A DNA stretch of 64,000 bases from Marinomonas ostreistagni (GCF_016461785.1 NZ_JAEMUH010000001.1:248001-312000), one strand, 5' to 3'. Numbered from the stretch's first letter, positions 44,839 through 55,526 are shown. Translations and numbers: made by a program. The notes: generated by a model not told the origin, from the sequence alone.

Positions 44839-46245
44839 ATGACTGATACCAACAAAACCACTAACCAGCAATGGGGTGGCCGTTTTTCTGAGCCTGTTGA
44901 TGCGTTTGTCGCACGTTTTACCGCATCGGTTGAATTTGACCAGCGTATGGCGAAACAAGATATTCAAGGTTCGATTGCACACGCAACAATGCTTGCAAAA
45001 GTAGGTGTATTAACAGACGAAGAGCGCGACCAAATCATCCAGGGGCTAACGGAAATCGAGCAAGAGATCGCTCGTGGTGAGTTTGAATGGTCAGTTGAGC
45101 TAGAAGATGTGCACATGAACATCGAAGCTCGCCTAACACAAAAGATCGGTATCACAGGTAAGAAACTGCACACCGGCCGTTCACGTAACGACCAAGTAGC
45201 AACGGATATCCGTCTTTACATGCGTGATGAAATCGACTTCCTGCTAGAAGAAGTGACACGCCTACAACAAGGTATCTTGTCTCTAGCGGAACGTAACACA
45301 GACACTATCATGCCGGGCTTCACTCACCTGCAAACCGCTCAGCCTGTGACCTTTGGCCATCACCTGATGGCGTGGTACGAAATGGCTCAGCGTGACTACG
45401 AGCGTCTAGCTGATTGTCGTAAGCGTGTGAACATCCTGCCTCTTGGTGCCGCAGCGCTTGCCGGTACGACTTACCCAATCGATCGTCATATGACGGCTGA
45501 CTTGCTAGGTTTTGAGCGTCCAACATACAACTCTCTAGACTCGGTAAGTGACCGTGACTTCGCGATTGAATTCACATCAGCAGCATCGATCACTATGATG
45601 CACTTGTCTCGTTGGGCTGAAGAACTAGTGATGTGGGCTTCAGCACAGTTTAATTTCATTTTCTTACCGGATCGCTTCTGTACTGGCTCTTCGATTATGC
45701 CGCAGAAGAAAAACCCAGACGTGCCAGAACTAGTACGTGGTAAAACAGGTCGTGTATACGGTCACCTAATGGGTCTTCTGACCCTGATGAAGTCTCAATG
45801 TTTGGCTTACAACAAAGACAACCAGGAAGACAAAGAGCCACTGTTTGATACGGTGGATACGCTGCGCGGTTCTCTGCGTTCTTTTGCAGACATGATTCCT
45901 GCGATAGAAGCTCGAGGCGAATATATGTACGAAGCGGCGCGTCGTGGTTTCAGTACTGCGACTGACTTAGCAGATTACTTAGTACGTAAAGGTGTTGCTT
46001 TCCGAGATGCTCATGAAATCGTGGGGAAAGCCGTTGGTTTTGGTGTGAAAGAAGGCCGTGACTTGTCTGAAATGACTTTAGAAGAGTTGCAGGGCTTTGG
46101 TGATATGATCGAACAAGATGTGTTTGAAGTATTAACGCTTGAAGGTTCGGTTGCAGCCCGTGACCACATTGGCGGTACAGCACCAGCGCAAGTAAAAGCA
46201 GCGATTGAGCGTGCCCAGGCTGAGCTTGCTGATCGTTTGAAATAA
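44839..46245 (+). CDS. argH: Argininosuccinate lyase
   Basis: 468-residue last enzyme of arginine synthesis, giving arginine and fumarate. The fumarase-superfamily signature is [12 protein letters not shown] with the active Ser and Lys; other blocks are [13 protein letters not shown] and [19 protein letters not shown] [19 protein letters not shown] in part. It diverges from hemC, a pairing known from Pseudomonas. Confidence 0.97.
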   Translation: MTDTNKTTNQQWGGRFSEPVDAFVARFTASVEFDQRMAKQDIQGSIAHATMLAKVGVLTDEERDQIIQGLTEIEQEIARGEFEWSVELEDVHMNIEARLTQKIGITGKKLHTGRSRNDQVATDIRLYMRDEIDFLLEEVTRLQQGILSLAERNTDTIMPGFTHLQTAQPVTFGHHLMAWYEMAQRDYERLADCRKRVNILPLGAAALAGTTYPIDRHMTADLLGFERPTYNSLDSVSDRDFAIEFTSAASITMMHLSRWAEELVMWASAQFNFIFLPDRFCTGSSIMPQKKNPDVPELVRGKTGRVYGHLMGLLTLMKSQCLAYNKDNQEDKEPLFDTVDTLRGSLRSFADMIPAIEARGEYMYEAARRGFSTATDLADYLVRKGVAFRDAHEIVGKAVGFGVKEGRDLSEMTLEELQGFGDMIEQDVFEVLTLEGSVAARDHIGGTAPAQVKAAIERAQAELADRLK

Positions 46246-46265
46246 ACATCTGATCTGATTTGTCT

Positions 46266-46298
46266 AAAAGCCTCTAATATGATTAGGGGCTTTTTTAT
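46266..46298. terminator. Bidirectional terminator after argH
   Basis: AAAAGCCTCTAAT-ATG-ATTAGGGGCTTTTTT, one G-T pair, between convergent argH and the membrane protein gene. Confidence 0.82.
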
Positions 46299-46310
46299 GC
46301 CAGTTTAGCG

Positions 46311-47123
46311 CTATTCAATAGGGCCAAATGGCAAGTCTTGAAACACATCACTACGCAAAATATCGGTTGTAATATTAAGCTCAAATCGAAAGACCTCTTT
46401 CTGTCCCGAACACCCCGATAGCACAATCTGCCATGCGTCCATGCTGCCAGGTTCAGGCATTTTCCAGCATAGCCCCTTTATATTGACGTATTTAGTTCCG
46501 TCTGCATCTTCTGTGATCGGATACTCTGTTTCTTCGACGATACCTTTTGAGTATTCTTCTTGTACGCGTTTAGCTTGGCGAATGGCCTGACGAAATTTGG
46601 GAGAGAACGCGTCTTTGCTAGGATCAACAGCGGGGCGACTGGCCTCCACGGGACCTATGTCGAGAAGAGAGTTGGTTTTCCAATCTTGCTCAGAAAATAG
46701 CTCGGATTCAGTTACTTCATAGATATCTTGTAGGGAAATTGGTTTGTCCTTCATGGAAATTTCCTGAGTTTCACTAGACATTTCTTTAGTTGTCTGGGAG
46801 CTACCGCTAGTAGATATAGCTTGATTGTTTGGTTGTTTAGCAGGTGCAGGCGAAGGTTCAACGTTTTCCACTACTGACTTGGGAAAGAGATTGTCAGATT
46901 CCGTGGCCTTTTGTGGAGCAGGCGCTTGCTTGTCGTTGTTTACGTAAAGCTCATCCGGCGTAGGGGCATCTGATGCTAGCAAAGAAACTTCAAGATAATG
47001 TGGGGGCGTTAGTTTAGGGAGCGCCAGATGCCAAGGCCCATCTTCTAACCAAACAAATACTACGGCATGCAAGCTTAAAGCAGCGAGTAGTGCAAATACC
47101 CATGGTTTGAGCAGGCGTTTCAT
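46311..47123 (-). CDS. TonB-like single-pass envelope protein of unknown function
   Basis: 270 residues. N-terminal cytoplasmic stub, one transmembrane helix (about residues 9-27), a Pro/Ala/Gln/Ser-rich linker (about 55-135), then a charged C-terminal domain containing YVNIKGLCWKMPEP and VLSGCSGQKEV with two Cys. The layout recalls TonB/TolA proteins, but the C-terminal TonB motif is not evident and no exbB/exbD is near. The start at 47123 is preferred; the frame continues upstream to a GTG at 47180. I do not recognise the family. Confidence 0.6.
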   Translation of the reverse strand: MKRLLKPWVFALLAALSLHAVVFVWLEDGPWHLALPKLTPPHYLEVSLLASDAPTPDELYVNNDKQAPAPQKATESDNLFPKSVVENVEPSPAPAKQPNNQAISTSGSSQTTKEMSSETQEISMKDKPISLQDIYEVTESELFSEQDWKTNSLLDIGPVEASRPAVDPSKDAFSPKFRQAIRQAKRVQEEYSKGIVEETEYPITEDADGTKYVNIKGLCWKMPEPGSMDAWQIVLSGCSGQKEVFRFELNITTDILRSDVFQDLPFGPIE

Positions 47124-47315
47124 TATTTGGTCCAAAGCGTCGGTCAAATTCACCTTTGAAAACAACGTGTTCTCAAACACACAACTATAGCAAATTGGAG
47201 AGTTTTAAACACACCGGGAAAGTAAAGATTTTCTAGCAAAATAGTATGTAGGGGTGTGTTTAGCAGAGGGGATCAGTATACTGTCAACAAATTGTCTTAA
47301 TGGATGGTCGTTACT

Positions 47316-47441
47316 GTGTCTAAGCTGTTTTTGATGTTTATAACAACCCTCGTGCTTGTTGGTTGTGGAAACAAAGGTTCTCTGTATTTACCTGATCAAA
47401 CCTTACCGACTGAAACAGTAACTTCTTCCAATGAATATTGA
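47316..47441 (+). CDS. lptM: LptM (YifL-like) small lipoprotein
   Basis: 41-residue lipoprotein, too short for routine ORF listing. Reads MSKLFLMFITTLVLVGCGNK then GSLYLPDQTLPTE and a short tail. The lipobox L-V-G-C and the following G-x-K-G-x-L-Y-x-P match LptM, which assists LptD oxidative maturation in E. coli. GTG start at 47316. It sits directly before lysA (12 bases), its conserved position. Confidence 0.8.
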   Translation: MSKLFLMFITTLVLVGCGNKGSLYLPDQTLPTETVTSSNEY

Positions 47442-47452
47442 GGAATGCCCCC

Positions 47453-48706
47453 TTGGATTTTTTTAATTACTCAGGTCATCAGCTACATGCTGAAAGTGTC
47501 TCACTTGCTGATATTGCAGCTCAACATGGCACACCAACATATGTTTACTCGCGCGCTACATTTGAACGTCATTACAAAGCTTACGCAGATGCATTTGCTT
47601 CTCACCCAACTTTGATTTGTTATGCTGTCAAAGCGTGTTCAAATATTGCTATCTTGAATGTGCTTGCGCGTCTTGGTTCTGGTTTTGACATCGTTTCGAT
47701 CGGGGAGTTAGAACGTGTTCTTCGCGCAGGTGGCGACCCAACTAAAGTCATGTTCTCTGGTGTAGCAAAACAAGAGCATGAGATGCGTCGTGCCTTAGAA
47801 GTCGGCATTCATTGCTTCAACGTGGAATCAGAGTCGGAACTTCACCGTCTAAACAAAGTTGCGGGCGAAATGGGCAAAGTCGCCCCTGTTTCACTTCGTG
47901 TAAATCCAGACGTGGACGCCAAAACGCACCCATATATTTCCACTGGCTTAAAAGACAACAAGTTTGGTATTGATATCAAGGATGCGGTACGTATCTATGG
48001 GGTTGCGCATTCACTTGAAAACTTGAATGTAATGGGCGTTGATTGCCATATCGGTTCGCAATTAACTGAGCTGCAACCTTTCTTGGATACATTTGACCGT
48101 TTGACTGCATTGATCGACCAACTAGCTGAGCAAGGCATCGAAATTAAGCACCTTGATTTAGGTGGTGGTCTAGGTGTTCGCTACCGTGATGAAGTACCGC
48201 CAGAGCCAAAAGATTACGCTGCTTTGATCCTAGAAAAAATTAAAGATCGCAACATTTCTTTGGCGTTTGAGCCAGGTCGTTCTATCGCAGCTAATGCTGG
48301 CGTGCTGATGACCAAAGTTGAATTTCTAAAATGTACGGCACACAAGAACTTTGCCATTATCGATGGTGCGATGAACGACATGATTCGTCCATCACTGTAC
48401 GGTGCTTGGATGGATATTGTTCCGGTTAGCCTTGAAGTAACACCCGAAGGTAAACGCGTATACGATTTGGTCGGACCAATTTGTGAAACGGGTGATTTTC
48501 TAGGTAAAGAGCGCGAGCTAGATATTCAGCCTGGTGATTTGTTGGCTGTTCGTTCAGCCGGTGCTTATGGTTTTACCATGGCATCAAACTACAACAGTCG
48601 TGGCCGTGCAGCTGAAGTGATGGTGGATGGAGATAAAACTTATTTGATCCGTGAGCGTGAAGATATTGATCACCAGTTAGCTGGTGAGCAACTATTACCA
48701 GCTTAA
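47453..48706 (+). CDS. lysA: Diaminopimelate decarboxylase
   Basis: 417-residue PLP enzyme for the last step of lysine synthesis. The PLP lysine is K60 (CYAVKACSN), with [26 protein letters not shown] and [11 protein letters not shown] downstream. I use the TTG at 47453, with GAGGAA 7 bases upstream; it gives MDFFNYSG, matching the Pseudomonas start. A TTG at 47438 overlapping the lptM stop is less likely. Downstream dapF uses the same pathway. Confidence 0.95.
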   Translation: MDFFNYSGHQLHAESVSLADIAAQHGTPTYVYSRATFERHYKAYADAFASHPTLICYAVKACSNIAILNVLARLGSGFDIVSIGELERVLRAGGDPTKVMFSGVAKQEHEMRRALEVGIHCFNVESESELHRLNKVAGEMGKVAPVSLRVNPDVDAKTHPYISTGLKDNKFGIDIKDAVRIYGVAHSLENLNVMGVDCHIGSQLTELQPFLDTFDRLTALIDQLAEQGIEIKHLDLGGGLGVRYRDEVPPEPKDYAALILEKIKDRNISLAFEPGRSIAANAGVLMTKVEFLKCTAHKNFAIIDGAMNDMIRPSLYGAWMDIVPVSLEVTPEGKRVYDLVGPICETGDFLGKERELDIQPGDLLAVRSAGAYGFTMASNYNSRGRAAEVMVDGDKTYLIREREDIDHQLAGEQLLPA

Positions 48707-48716
48707 GGGGATCATG

Positions 48717-49547
48717 ATGTTACTAAAATTTACTAAGATGCATGGCCTTGGCAACGACTTTGTCGTTGTCGATGCGGTGTCACGTAAAGTGTACTTTAAC
48801 AAGGCACAGATTGAGCGCCTTGGCGATCGTAATCGCGGTATTGGCTTCGACCAATTGCTGATAGTAGAACCGCCATCCAACCCAGATATGGACTTTCGCT
48901 ATCGTATTTATAACTGTGATGGTTCAGAAGTGGAGCATTGTGGTAATGGTGCACGCTGTTTCGCGAAGTTTGTGTTAGACCGTGAGTTGACGCATAAACG
49001 CGTGATTGATGTCGAAACCAAGCGTGGCCAAATCCAATTAAGAGTACAAGACGATGGCCAGGTGTGTGTGGATATGGGAGAGCCAAGTTTTGTACCGGCG
49101 GATCTGCCGTTTGTCGCGGACGGACTTGCGGACCTTTACCCCATTGATGTTGCGGGCGACATGTTTGAGTTGACCCCAGTATCCGTTGGTAACCCTCATG
49201 CTGTGATTCGTGTAGAAGAATTAAGCGATGCCATGGTTGAGCATGTTGGTCCATTGGTTGAGGATCACGAACGTTTTCCTAACAACGTCAATGTCGGCTT
49301 TATGCAAGTGCTGTCATCAGATGAAGTGAATTTGCGAGTGTATGAACGTGGTGTGGGCGAAACTCAAGCTTGCGGTACGGGAGCTTGCGCGGCGGTGGTA
49401 GCTGGTATCAAGCAAGGCTGGTTAGCACCAGAGGTATTGGTGCACTTGCCTGGCGGTGATTTACGTATTGCTTGGCAAGGTCCAGGGCATTCTATTCAAA
49501 TGACTGGTCCTGCGGAAAAGGTCTTTGAAGGTCAAATTTATCTATAG
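48717..49547 (+). CDS. dapF: Diaminopimelate epimerase
   Basis: 276-residue enzyme making meso-diaminopimelate. Its two catalytic cysteines are in HCGNGARCF and QACGTGACA. Start ATG at 48717, 6 bases after AAGGGG; an ATG 3 bases earlier is too close to it. It follows lysA by 10 bases. Confidence 0.96.
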   Translation: MLLKFTKMHGLGNDFVVVDAVSRKVYFNKAQIERLGDRNRGIGFDQLLIVEPPSNPDMDFRYRIYNCDGSEVEHCGNGARCFAKFVLDRELTHKRVIDVETKRGQIQLRVQDDGQVCVDMGEPSFVPADLPFVADGLADLYPIDVAGDMFELTPVSVGNPHAVIRVEELSDAMVEHVGPLVEDHERFPNNVNVGFMQVLSSDEVNLRVYERGVGETQACGTGACAAVVAGIKQGWLAPEVLVHLPGGDLRIAWQGPGHSIQMTGPAEKVFEGQIYL

Positions 49548-49558
49548 GTGAAGTATCC

Positions 49559-50227
49559 ATGACGGAAGAGGACGTTGTTCAGTATCTGCAAGAGACGCCG
49601 GGATTTTTTGAACGCCACCCAGCGTTATTAGAAACATTAACAATCCCTCATCCGGTTCATGGAGGGGCTATTTCTCTATTAGAGCGACAAGTCGCTTTGT
49701 TACGTAAATCGACGTCGGATTATCGTGGCGAGTTTGAGCGTTTGGTTACAATCGCTCGTGAAAACGAAGCCATTATGAAAAAGAGCCGACGTTTGATATT
49801 GAAATGTCTAAGCTGTGAATCTCTCGATGACTTTGCTGGCATTGTAGAAGAGGTCATGCGTGAAGACTTTTCCATTCAGTATCAATCGATGGTGTTATTT
49901 GCTGATCAAGCACTCGATACCTCGATACGTACTGCTTCTTGGGAAGCGGCTGAACCGATCTTAAAAGAAATGTTGGTTCAATCTGGTTGCTATTGTGGTG
50001 TGTTGTCAGTCGCAGAATCTGAGTTTCTGTTTGAAGGTCAAAGCGATGCTGTGATGTCGTCTGCGATTTTGCCGCTAGTGTTCTTAGAAGGCGGGAAGGT
50101 GGTCTACCACGGTGTGCTTGCTCTTGGGTCAAACAGGCTAAATCATTTTGACAAAGAGAAAGGCGCTTTGTTTTTGGATTACCTTTCAGACTTGCTGAGT
50201 GCGCTGCTATTGAGGTTGCTGCCATGA
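49559..50227 (+). CDS. DUF484 family protein
   Basis: 222-residue cytoplasmic protein with a GAF-like fold typical of DUF484 (VVQYLQETPGFFERHPALLE at the start; ISLLERQVALLR coiled coil). Function is unknown. It is usually located between dapF and xerC; here it is followed directly by yigB with a 4-base overlap. Confidence 0.93.
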   Translation: MTEEDVVQYLQETPGFFERHPALLETLTIPHPVHGGAISLLERQVALLRKSTSDYRGEFERLVTIARENEAIMKKSRRLILKCLSCESLDDFAGIVEEVMREDFSIQYQSMVLFADQALDTSIRTASWEAAEPILKEMLVQSGCYCGVLSVAESEFLFEGQSDAVMSSAILPLVFLEGGKVVYHGVLALGSNRLNHFDKEKGALFLDYLSDLLSALLLRLLP

Positions 50228-50937
50228 GTATTCTCGTTTCTTTCGATCTAGATAACACCTTATGGGATGTGGATCCGACTTTAGTGCGGGCGGAACATGC
50301 CATGGAAAAATGGTTTGAAGACAACTTTCCTGGTTTTGCAGATCAGTTTTTTATACCGAATATGGATCCGCTTAAGCATGAAATCTATGAGTTGTATCCA
50401 GACATTAAGCACGATGTTACTAAGGTTCGTTTAGCCCAGTATCGCACTGCTTTACAGCGTTATGGATTACCTCGAGAAGAAGCAGAGCAGCGAGCAACTC
50501 AGGCGTTTAATGTCTTTTATGATTGGCGTCAGCGGGTAGATTTATACCCTGATGCGTTAAGTGCTTTAATGTCCTTATCTAATCGTTTTTCATTAGCAGC
50601 TTTGACCAATGGTAATGCTGATGTCTTTCATCCACACATCGATTTAGCGCAATACTTTGGCACTGTGATCCGTGCGGACAAAGAAGGGATCGCAAAACCT
50701 GATGCTGAGATTTTTGAGCGATTAGCGGAACGTTCAAACACACCTATGGAACGAATTATCCATGTTGGTGATCACCCGATTGACGATGTGCAAGGCGCCA
50801 TTAATGCTGGCGCTCGAGCAGTCTGGTTTAATCGTCATGGAGCAAGACGCTGGCGAGATGAGTGGCGTGTAACGCCTGAGTTTGAGGTTCACTCATTGTC
50901 CGAACTGGTGACCTTAATTGAGAATATGAACTTATAG
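50224..50937 (+). CDS. yigB: YigB-type HAD hydrolase (ARPP phosphatase)
   Basis: 237-residue HAD phosphatase of flavin synthesis in E. coli (5-amino-6-(5-phospho-D-ribitylamino)uracil). Motif I is SFDLDNTLWDVD, motif II LAALTNGN, motif III K at GIAKPDAEIF, motif IV HVGDHPIDDVQGA. Overlaps DUF484 by 4 bases. In relatives xerC lies between them. Confidence 0.9.
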   Translation: MSILVSFDLDNTLWDVDPTLVRAEHAMEKWFEDNFPGFADQFFIPNMDPLKHEIYELYPDIKHDVTKVRLAQYRTALQRYGLPREEAEQRATQAFNVFYDWRQRVDLYPDALSALMSLSNRFSLAALTNGNADVFHPHIDLAQYFGTVIRADKEGIAKPDAEIFERLAERSNTPMERIIHVGDHPIDDVQGAINAGARAVWFNRHGARRWRDEWRVTPEFEVHSLSELVTLIENMNL

Positions 50938-51035
50938 CGATTTGCTATCAGTGCAGTTAAGTAATCTGATTTTGCCTGAGCTTTAATAGTGTTACACTAG
51001 CCTCATTAATCACTAACCGATTTAAGGAATTTGCA

Positions 51036-51362
51036 ATGAGCGAAAATATTTTTAACGTAACGGATGCTCAATTCGAAGAAGAAGTTTTGAAAGCGGATCT
51101 TCCTGTTATTGTTGACTTCTGGGCACCATGGTGTGGTCCTTGTAAAATGATTGCCCCAGTTTTAGAAGACGTTGCTGATGAATACGCTGGTCGTGTTAAA
51201 GTTGTTAAGGTCAATGTTGACGACAACACAGAAACTGCACCTAAGTACAACGTTCGTGGTATCCCAACACTGCTAGTTATCAAAGGCGGTGAAGTGGCAG
51301 CAACGAAAGTGGGCGCTGTTTCAAAATCTCAACTAATTGAGTTCGTTGAAGGCGCGCTATAA
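51036..51362 (+). CDS. trxA: Thioredoxin 1
   Basis: 108-residue thioredoxin with active site W-C33-G-P-C36 and the cis-Pro in RGIPTLL. AAGGA lies 8 bases before the ATG. Monocistronic, closed by a strong terminator. Confidence 0.97.
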   Translation: MSENIFNVTDAQFEEEVLKADLPVIVDFWAPWCGPCKMIAPVLEDVADEYAGRVKVVKVNVDDNTETAPKYNVRGIPTLLVIKGGEVAATKVGAVSKSQLIEFVEGAL

Positions 51363-51383
51363 TCGCTCGCTAATACGTTTTCT

Positions 51384-51409
51384 AAAAGGCTGCTTACGCA
51401 GCCTTTTTT
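51384..51409. terminator. Terminator after trxA
   Basis: AAAAGGCTGC-TTAC-GCAGCCTTTT with T run, between convergent trxA and the M23 peptidase gene. Confidence 0.88.
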
Positions 51410-51413
51410 CGTT

Positions 51414-52739
51414 TTACCTTCTAGAAAGTTGGCTAAGATATTGTGAAAAATCACTGGACTGTGATCGTTGCAGACGTGCCATGATTTGCTCAGCATAAGG
51501 TAAGAAATTCACTAATTCATCTTTATTCATTGGACTGTCATAAGGAATGTCGACGGTTTCAGGATTTTTGTGTTGCCCTTGAATGCGGAATTCGTAATGA
51601 AGGTGTGGGCCTGTCGCCCATCCGGTTTGGCCGACTTTAGCGATTTCTGAACCTTGTCTAATTTCTTGCCCAGCAATTAATCCATCACTAAATTCACTAA
51701 GATGCGCATACAGGGTGCTAAATCCTTTGCCATGATCAATAATGATGGTATTGCCATAACCTTTCATGTTTCCTACAAAAGAAATAATGCCGTCACCAGA
51801 ACTGTACACTGGGGTTCCTTCTGGAGCTGCGTAATCTACGCCTTGATGAGGGCGTGTGGTTTTAAAAATAGGGTGTAATCGGTTTGGGTTAAACTTAGAT
51901 GAAACGTGGGTAAACTCAACAGGGGAGCGAATGAACGCTTTCCTAAGAGACAAGCCATCCCGAGTAAAATAGTCCGTTCCGCTATTAAGTTGATATCGGA
52001 TAGCTTCAAAGACCCTGCCATTATTAATAAACTGCGCTGCGATGATTTCTCCTGAGTCTAATAATTCACCGTTAATGTAACGTTCTTCCAGTAGCATGGC
52101 GAAGCGATCTCCTTGGCGAAGGTCTAAGGCGAAATCAATATCCCAGCGGAATATATTAGTTAGCTCTAATAGTGTTTTATCACTGAGGCCAGATCTTGTG
52201 CCGTCTAGAAAAAGTGAACTACTGATTTCTACCTCTTGATAGCGAAGTTTTTTTTCCACTGGAGAGAGTTGCTCACGATAGGAAAAGTTACCTTGCTCTG
52301 AGTTATGCTGAAATATGTACGCTTTTTCTTTATTGGGGGACAGAGTCAGACTTTCCAGGCGCTGATTTGGCATCCATCTTTGAACCATCAATTTCTGGCC
52401 AGGCTGTAATGTTGTTAGTACATTTGCCTGATCAGCTTCAAGCAACTCTGCTATTTGACGGTCTGAAATACCCAGCCGATTAAGAGTTCTAGACAAAGAA
52501 TCCCCTGCTTTTAAAATGATAGTGGTGGCTTGAAGTGTTTGTGCCTTTTTTTGTTGATCAAGGGGGGATGTTAAGTTTGCCTTTTGAGGAACTGGGCCTG
52601 CTGACTGTCGCGATTGAATGGTGGTTTCTTGAGTTTCGTTTGAGGTAGGCGTCAATGCCCAAAATAAAGTAGCTGTGCCTGCTACGAGTAATGAAACGGA
52701 AACGGTTAATAGGCTTTTAGTAAGCAAGGTTTTGTCCAA
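51414..52739 (-). CDS. mepM: M23-family murein endopeptidase (MepM-like)
   Basis: 441-residue envelope protein: transmembrane/signal anchor (about 9-30), a LysM/OapA-like region (about 70-125, GDSLSRTLNRLGISDRQI), an intermediate domain and the M23 LytM domain. Zinc ligands are H-x3-D (HQGVDYAAP) and H-x-H (GPHLHYEF), so it should be active, cutting D-Ala-mDAP crosslinks. It diverges from tyrS, an order shared with several gammaproteobacteria. The mepM name is by family. Confidence 0.9.
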   Translation of the reverse strand: MDKTLLTKSLLTVSVSLLVAGTATLFWALTPTSNETQETTIQSRQSAGPVPQKANLTSPLDQQKKAQTLQATTIILKAGDSLSRTLNRLGISDRQIAELLEADQANVLTTLQPGQKLMVQRWMPNQRLESLTLSPNKEKAYIFQHNSEQGNFSYREQLSPVEKKLRYQEVEISSSLFLDGTRSGLSDKTLLELTNIFRWDIDFALDLRQGDRFAMLLEERYINGELLDSGEIIAAQFINNGRVFEAIRYQLNSGTDYFTRDGLSLRKAFIRSPVEFTHVSSKFNPNRLHPIFKTTRPHQGVDYAAPEGTPVYSSGDGIISFVGNMKGYGNTIIIDHGKGFSTLYAHLSEFSDGLIAGQEIRQGSEIAKVGQTGWATGPHLHYEFRIQGQHKNPETVDIPYDSPMNKDELVNFLPYAEQIMARLQRSQSSDFSQYLSQLSRR

Positions 52740-52842
52740 TATAAAGGCTTAAATTTCAACATAAAGTCATATAATCCTACCAACTAAGTGGCTATAATTG
52801 AACGCCAATTAATTTTAACTCAATTAGGATTTGGATCGTAAA

Positions 52843-54147
52843 ATGACACAGCAAAACACCGACCTATTAGCGGACTTACAGGCTCGTGGGCTTATCGCTC
52901 AAATGACAGCAGAAGAGGAGCTTCGTGCTCACTTGTCATCCGGTCGTCGTACTTTGTATTGTGGCTTTGATCCAACCGCAGATAGCCTACACTTAGGTCA
53001 CCTTGTACCGTTATTAGTGCTTAAGCGTTGCCAAGATGCTGGTCATAACCCAATCGCTCTAGTGGGTGGTGCAACGGGTATGATCGGTGATCCAAGCTTC
53101 AAAGCAGCAGAACGTTCATTGAATACGTCTGACGTGGTAGCGAGTTGGGCTGACAAGATCAAAGGACAAGTCAGCCAGTTTATCTCGTTTGAAGGTGTTG
53201 ATAATCCTGCACGCGTGGTGAACAACCTAGACTGGACTGGCAACATGAATGTGATTGAGTTCCTGCGTGAAATCGGTAAGCACTTCTCAGTCAATGCCAT
53301 GATTAACAAAGAGTCTGTGCAGCAGCGCCTAAACCGTGAAGGTTCTGGTATCTCATTCACTGAGTTCTCATACGCCTTGCTACAAGGTATGGACTTTGCG
53401 GAGCTAAACCGCCAATACGACTGTACACTTCAGGTTGGTGGTAGCGATCAATGGGGGAATATTGTTGGCGGTATCGATCTTTCTCGTCGTCAGAACCAAG
53501 CACAAGTGTTTGGTCTAACGGTTCCACTTGTTACTAAATCTGACGGTACTAAGTTCGGTAAAACAGAATCCGGTGCTGTATGGTTGGATCCTAAGAAAAC
53601 CAGCCAGTACTCTTTCTATCAATTCTGGTTGGGTACAGCAGACGCTGACGTATACAAGTTCCTGAAGTACTTCACATTCTTGTCTATCGAAGAAATTGAA
53701 GCGATTGAAAAAGCTGACCAAGAAAACGGTGGTAAGCCACAAGCGCAAGCTATTCTTGCTCGTGAAGCAACGCGTCTAGTGCACGGTGAAGAAGGTCTAG
53801 CGGCAGCAGAACGCATCACGCAAGCGTTGTTCAGCGGCGAAACCGACAAACTAAGTGAGCAAGACCTTGAGCAGATCCAATTGGATGGTCTACCAAGCAG
53901 CTCACTAGAAGGCATCAACCTTGCTGAAACACCATTGACTTCACTGCTAGCAGACGCGGGCCTTGCTGCAAGTGGTAAGCAAGTAAAAGATGCTCTGCAG
54001 CGTAACTCTGTCTTTGTAAACGGCGTTGCGAAAGGCATGGAAGATAACATGGCGGCAGCAGAGATTTTTAAAGCAGAGAATGGTTACTACGGTAAGTATT
54101 TCCTAGTGAAGCTAGGTAAGAAAAAACACCACTTGTTTGCTCTGTAA
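52843..54147 (+). CDS. tyrS: Tyrosyl-tRNA synthetase
   Basis: 434-residue TyrRS of the bacterial type. Class I HIGH-like motif H50-L-G-H53 and KMSKS-like KFGKT at 237-241. The C-terminal S4 domain is intact ([20 protein letters not shown]). ATG at 52843 follows GGA; a TTG at 52831 is ignored. Confidence 0.97.
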   Translation: MTQQNTDLLADLQARGLIAQMTAEEELRAHLSSGRRTLYCGFDPTADSLHLGHLVPLLVLKRCQDAGHNPIALVGGATGMIGDPSFKAAERSLNTSDVVASWADKIKGQVSQFISFEGVDNPARVVNNLDWTGNMNVIEFLREIGKHFSVNAMINKESVQQRLNREGSGISFTEFSYALLQGMDFAELNRQYDCTLQVGGSDQWGNIVGGIDLSRRQNQAQVFGLTVPLVTKSDGTKFGKTESGAVWLDPKKTSQYSFYQFWLGTADADVYKFLKYFTFLSIEEIEAIEKADQENGGKPQAQAILAREATRLVHGEEGLAAAERITQALFSGETDKLSEQDLEQIQLDGLPSSSLEGINLAETPLTSLLADAGLAASGKQVKDALQRNSVFVNGVAKGMEDNMAAAEIFKAENGYYGKYFLVKLGKKKHHLFAL

Positions 54148-54167
54148 ACCATTCGGTTTATTCTTCT

Positions 54168-54188
54168 AAAGGCGCTTCGGCGCCTTTT
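54168..54188 (+). terminator. Terminator after tyrS
   Basis: AAAGGCGC-TTCG-GCGCCTTT with T run; UUCG tetraloop. Confidence 0.85.
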
Positions 54189-54225
54189 CTGTTTGTGTCA
54201 TAGCATGATTTAAGAGATGGAGAGA

Positions 54226-55473
54226 ATGATCACTATTGACTGGCTGAGACTCCAAACATTGCTCGGTGAGCAAGGCAAGATTTGGCTTGCTTTGAGTGGT
54301 GGTGTGGACTCTGTTGTTTTGTTGCACCTCTTAGTCAAGGATGCTCCATCAGAGCTTCGTGACCGTGTGGCGGCGATTCATGTCCATCATGGTTTGAGCG
54401 AAAACGCTGACACTTGGCTGAAGTTCTGCAAGACACTGTGCTCAAACCTCGAAGTGGATTTTTGTTTTGAAAGAGTCACTTTAGAGGGTAAGGGGTCTAT
54501 TGAAGAGCAAGCGCGCAAAGAGCGTTATCGTGCGTTTGACAAGGTTTTACGGGAAGGCGATGTCTTACTTCAGGCCCATCATGCAAACGACCAAGCTGAG
54601 ACCATTTTGTTTCGTCTAGAACGTGGTTGTGGTTGGCGTGGTATACAGGGGATTCCCGAAGAGCGCTCCCTTGGCGTGGCTAACGTTTATCGGCCATTAC
54701 TAAAAACGCCTCGTGTTGACATTGAAGAGTATGCGGCTAAACAACAGCTTTCCTGGGTGGAAGATGAGTCTAATGATGATACGCGTTATCGCCGCAACTT
54801 TTTACGTCACAAAGTGCTGGCACCTTGGCAAGAGGGGCAACCAAATATCGCCAAACATATCGCCCAAAGTGTGGATCGAATGCAAGCGGAAGGGCGGGTG
54901 ATTAATCGGCTTTTGGGGGAGGCGCTAGAGCGCTTTGTTGATCAAGATAATGGCTTGAAATTAAACATGCTACCAGAGCAGGAAAGGGGATTTTGGCTGG
55001 CGTCGTATTTGAGTGATCGAGGTATTTCGATTACTCAGCAACAACAAATGGCTCTGGTGGAAATGTTTTATAGTCATCATCAGAACCAGCCTGAGTTTCT
55101 GCACCGCAGGCATCGTATTGTACGTTACAAAAATGTACTGCATGTGCTGCCAAAAGCTTTGCCTGTTGTTGAGCAAAACATAGCGGCAGGACAATGGCTG
55201 ATTCGAGCATTTGATCGAGTCTACTGCGATCAAGAGGCAGTGATTAAACCCCGCCCTGATAATGTGTCGCTACATTTAAAAAATGGTAAGACACGACCGT
55301 TAAAGAAATGGTTACAAGATAAAAATATACCAAATTGGTGGCGCGAGCAGATTCCCTATATTTATGTTGATGATGAACTCGTGGCGATCGCTGATTTATG
55401 GCAAGCACCCAACTGGCAAGGGAATGTGAAGTGGGAGCCAAATGGGCAGTTGTTATGGCCTAGCCAATCATAA
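54226..55473 (+). CDS. tilS: TilS, tRNA(Ile)-lysidine synthetase
   Basis: 415-residue enzyme changing C34 of tRNA-Ile(CAU) to lysidine, essential for reading AUA. The PP-loop is ALSGGVDSVVLLHLL, with HVHHGLSENADTW and the substrate-binding HHANDQAETIL. The ATG at 54226 has AAGAGA 8 bases upstream and is preferred; an ATG at 54217 adds three residues. Normally paired with pyrG downstream; here 3.5 kb is inserted between them. Confidence 0.94.
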   Translation: MITIDWLRLQTLLGEQGKIWLALSGGVDSVVLLHLLVKDAPSELRDRVAAIHVHHGLSENADTWLKFCKTLCSNLEVDFCFERVTLEGKGSIEEQARKERYRAFDKVLREGDVLLQAHHANDQAETILFRLERGCGWRGIQGIPEERSLGVANVYRPLLKTPRVDIEEYAAKQQLSWVEDESNDDTRYRRNFLRHKVLAPWQEGQPNIAKHIAQSVDRMQAEGRVINRLLGEALERFVDQDNGLKLNMLPEQERGFWLASYLSDRGISITQQQQMALVEMFYSHHQNQPEFLHRRHRIVRYKNVLHVLPKALPVVEQNIAAGQWLIRAFDRVYCDQEAVIKPRPDNVSLHLKNGKTRPLKKWLQDKNIPNWWREQIPYIYVDDELVAIADLWQAPNWQGNVKWEPNGQLLWPSQS

Positions 55474-55500
55474 AAATGCCCAGCAATTTGCTGGGCATTT
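55474..55500. terminator. Bidirectional terminator after tilS
   Basis: AAATGCCCAGCA-ATT-TGCTGGGCATTT between convergent tilS and the FadL-like gene. Confidence 0.82.
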
Positions 55501-55526
55501 GGTTATCTAGCGCTCTCATAATGATA

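Noticed and set aside
48796..49254. 152-codon ORF opposite dapF
   Set aside because: Shadow frame; His/Gln-rich product typical of antisense reading.
49854..50324. 156-codon ORF on the minus strand opposite DUF484/yigB
   Set aside because: Spans two real genes on the other strand and shows no recognisable domain.
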